From: an uncultured Oscillospiraceae bacterium
Lineage (GTDB): Bacteria; Bacillota; Clostridia; Oscillospirales; Oscillospiraceae
NCBI GenBank assembly: GCA_934630495.1
Contig: CAKTVW010000027.1
Span: 1-30,312 of the forward strand
Reading direction: 5' to 3'
Length of the DNA stretch: 30,312 nt
Part shown: positions 28,247-30,312 of the stretch, one piece after another
Numbering within the stretch: the stretch's first letter is position 1
Layout of the letters: every line of letters begins with the position of its first letter
Notes under the pieces: generated by a model
Databases searched by the model: none
Seen by the model: only the letters and a program-made list of their open reading frames with translations
What the model was told of the DNA's origin: nothing
Translations under genes and position numbers: made by a program

Positions 28247-30312
28247 ATGAATGCACGCAAATTGTTTTCCGTTTTGCTCGTGCTCTGCCTGATGCTGCAA
28301 TGTATCCCGTTTGCGGCAGCGGCGGAGCCGCAGGCCGATTCAACGGAGGAACCGATCACGATCACCTATCCCGTCGCTATCGACGAGACCAACTTTCCTG
28401 ACGAGAATTTCCGTAGCTATGTCGCTTCCAATTTTGACAAAGACAAAGACGGCAGCCTCTCGCAGGCAGAGGCCGAAGCGGTTACTCGTATTGATGTTGA
28501 TTCGTTAAAAATTAGAGATCTAACAGGTCTGGTTTACTTTCAAAACTTGCGATCTCTTTACTGCAACGAAAACCAGCTGACTGAACTGGATGTGAGCAAG
28601 AACACTGCCTTATCATCTTTGCATTGCAATGACAATCAACTGACTGAACTGGATGTGAGCAAGAACACTGCCTTAGTATCTTTGGATTGCGATGACAATC
28701 AACTGACTGTACTGGATGTACGGAAAAACACTGCCTTAGTATCTTTGTGGTGCAACAACAATCAACTGGGCGTGTTGGATGTGAGCAAGAACACTGCCTT
28801 ATCATCTTTGTCTTGCGATTACAATCAACTCAGCGCGTTGGACGTGAGCAAGAACACCGCTTTGACAAGTTTTAGATGCTACCATAATCAACTGGCCAGG
28901 TTGGATGTGAGCAAGAACACTGCTTTGCACTTTTTTGAGTGCGGAGCAAATAAACTGACAGAATTGGACGTAACGAAGAATACTGCTCTGACACATTTGA
29001 ATTGCGATTCAAATCAGCTTACAGCGCTAGACGTGACGAATAATACAGTTTTAGCATACTTGTATTGCAGCGCGAATCAACTTACAGAGTTAGACGTGAG
29101 TAAAAGTAGTGCTCTGATAGACTTGTTTTGCGATTCGAATCAGCTTACAGCACTAGACGTGACGAAGAATACCGCTCTGACAAGATTGCTTTGCTATTCG
29201 AATCAGCTTACAGAGTTAGATGTGACAAAGAATACTGCTCTGAATGACTTATCTTGCGGTTCGAATCAGTTTACAGAGTTAGACGTAACGAAGAATACTG
29301 CTCTGACAATCTTGTATTGCGATGAAAATCAGCTTACAGAGTTAGACGTAACGAAGAATACTGCTCTGCACTGGTTGCATTGCGCCAGGAATCAGCTTAC
29401 AGAGTTAGACGTAACGAAGAATACTGCTCTGACAATCTTGTATTGCGATGAAAATCAGCTTACAGAGTTAGACGTGGCAAAGAATACTGCTCTTATATGG
29501 TTGCATTGCGCTGGGAATCAGCTTACAGAGTTATACGTAACGAAGAATACTGCTCTGACACAGTTGATTTGCGATTCAAATCAGCTTACAGAGTTAGACG
29601 TGAGCAAGAACACCGCTTTGACATATTTGAGTTGCCGGGAGAATCGGCTGACCACGCTGGATTTGAGCAACAATAGCCTCCTGGATATAGATGATTGGCA
29701 GACAGGTAGCCAATTTGCCGAGGCCGCTATGACGCGTCATTCGGATACGTGCTTCACCTTGGATCTTAACACGCTGGTCGGTCCGGAAAACCTTTCGCGT
29801 GTGACACTTGCAGACTATTTGACACAGTACGGTGGAAGTTATGACGCAAGCACCGGCGTCGCAACATTTACTTTTGTTACTTCTGCGCCGAAGCAAATTC
29901 AATACAAGTACGACACGAACTGTCCCGAGAAGCACGTGCTGTTGGGCGTGTATGTAAATGTCACCGTAGAGTCTTTGGACTGCCCCCACGAAAACACGAC
30001 TCTGACCGGCGCGGTCGCGGCTACCTGCACGGAGCCCGGCTACACAGGCGATACCGTCTGCACCGACTGCGGCGAAGTGACGGCAGCAGGCACGGTTATC
30101 CCCGCTCTCGGCCACGAGTACAAGTACAATGTCGTTGCACCGACCTGCACGGAAGAGGGCTACACCGAGGTCACCTGCGCACGCTGCGACTACAGCGACA
30201 TGACCGACATCAAGGAAGCTCTCGGCCACAGCGATTATCAGTACACGGACAACGGCGACGGAACCCATAAGGTCACCTGCGGCGTCTGCTCTGCAGTCAT
30301 CACCGCCTCCGA
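28247..30312 (+). CDS. Large secreted leucine-rich-repeat protein (3' end beyond window)
   Basis: The first 688 codons are open to the window edge. A GTGGAGG site precedes the ATG. Residues 1-26 are a signal peptide (RKLFSVLLVLCLMLQCIPFA). An EF-hand-like calcium loop lies at 64-75 (D64, D66, D68, S70, E75). A DLTGL segment leads into 18 units of exactly 21 residues from C106 to about 483, with the pattern C-x-x-NQLTELDVTKNTAL-x-x-L. After the repeats comes a Thr-rich beta region. Cys-pair modules then begin (CPHENTTL, CTDCGE, CARCD, CGVCS) with GH motifs between them. An extracellular adhesin or binding protein is likely; the anchor would be in the missing part. The base composition is visibly AT-richer than its surroundings. 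Confidence 0.9.
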   Translation, partial: MNARKLFSVLLVLCLMLQCIPFAAAAEPQADSTEEPITITYPVAIDETNFPDENFRSYVASNFDKDKDGSLSQAEAEAVTRIDVDSLKIRDLTGLVYFQNLRSLYCNENQLTELDVSKNTALSSLHCNDNQLTELDVSKNTALVSLDCDDNQLTVLDVRKNTALVSLWCNNNQLGVLDVSKNTALSSLSCDYNQLSALDVSKNTALTSFRCYHNQLARLDVSKNTALHFFECGANKLTELDVTKNTALTHLNCDSNQLTALDVTNNTVLAYLYCSANQLTELDVSKSSALIDLFCDSNQLTALDVTKNTALTRLLCYSNQLTELDVTKNTALNDLSCGSNQFTELDVTKNTALTILYCDENQLTELDVTKNTALHWLHCARNQLTELDVTKNTALTILYCDENQLTELDVAKNTALIWLHCAGNQLTELYVTKNTALTQLICDSNQLTELDVSKNTALTYLSCRENRLTTLDLSNNSLLDIDDWQTGSQFAEAAMTRHSDTCFTLDLNTLVGPENLSRVTLADYLTQYGGSYDASTGVATFTFVTSAPKQIQYKYDTNCPEKHVLLGVYVNVTVESLDCPHENTTLTGAVAATCTEPGYTGDTVCTDCGEVTAAGTVIPALGHEYKYNVVAPTCTEEGYTEVTCARCDYSDMTDIKEALGHSDYQYTDNGDGTHKVTCGVCSAVITAS
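28562..29695 (+). repeat. Tandem array of 18 x 63-bp coding repeats
   Basis: The unit is exactly 63 bp throughout, counted from the Cys codon at 28562 to the end of unit 18. Units 1-6 use GC-richer codons (ACTGAACTGGATGTGAGCAA). Units 7-16 use AT-richer codons for nearly the same protein (ACAGAGTTAGACGTAACGAA). Units 12-13 and 14-15 share long identical stretches, including CTGACAATCTTGTATTGCGA, showing recent duplication of a two-unit block. Confidence 0.95.

Noticed and set aside
28562..29695. CRISPR array
   Set aside because: The repeats are contiguous 63-bp coding units without spacers, in frame with an LRR protein.
1..30312. tRNA and rRNA genes
   Set aside because: I saw no cloverleaf with a GGTTCGA-type T-arm and CCA-type end, and no rRNA-like segment.

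Overview
The window looks like the chromosome of an anaerobic, spore-forming, fairly GC-rich member of the Clostridia, probably an Oscillospirales-type gut bacterium. The evidence is a nearly complete carbonyl branch of the Wood-Ljungdahl pathway, the sporulation gene spoVAC, strong AGGAGG ribosome-binding sites, S-layer homology domains, and small palindromic intergenic repeats of the kind common in that group. The genus cannot be fixed from this sequence alone.

About 669-16974, minus strand: a long acetyl-CoA pathway block. In transcription order it runs metF (methylene-THF reductase), cooC/acsF-type Ni-insertion ATPase, acsD (corrinoid protein small subunit), an acsC-acsE fusion (corrinoid protein large subunit joined to the methyl-THF methyltransferase), a small lipoprotein, acsB (acetyl-CoA synthase with a complete A-cluster ligand set), a cupin, a secreted SLH/leucine-rich surface protein, acsV (reductive activator of the corrinoid protein), a DUF3786 protein, a trigger-factor-like chaperone without the ribosome-binding domain, and fhs (formate-THF ligase, own promoter and terminator). 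Together these activate formate on THF, reduce methylene-THF, move the methyl group to the corrinoid protein, reactivate oxidised corrinoid, and assemble acetyl-CoA. The CO dehydrogenase subunit (acsA), metV, folD/fchA and a formate dehydrogenase are not in the window. Two small upstream ORFs (1-71 partial, 338-592) are unrelated or unknown.

About 16975-23924: an intergenic tract full of hairpins, a membrane-anchored HtrA/DegP protease, a cysteine desulfidase (CyuA/UPF0597), a membrane-bound XRE regulator, a PAP2-like membrane protein, an orphan spoVAC, and tatD. Two ~160-bp MITE-like elements with terminal inverted repeats and 4-bp target duplications each sit exactly against a TAA stop codon.

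About 23943-28245: an operon of a DUF1538 membrane protein (which seems to lack a normal start codon), a tandem-PII protein overlapping it by 4 bp, and tatD. Then follow a small XRE regulator with a perfect 16-bp inverted-repeat operator and divergent promoter, a broken galE remnant, and a repeat-rich intergenic region. About 28247 to the end: the first 688 codons of a large secreted protein with an EF-hand, 18 exact 21-residue leucine-rich repeats and cysteine-rich C-terminal modules; it runs off the window.

No tRNA, rRNA or CRISPR array was seen. All functional calls come from reading motifs and remembered family features; no database search was possible.
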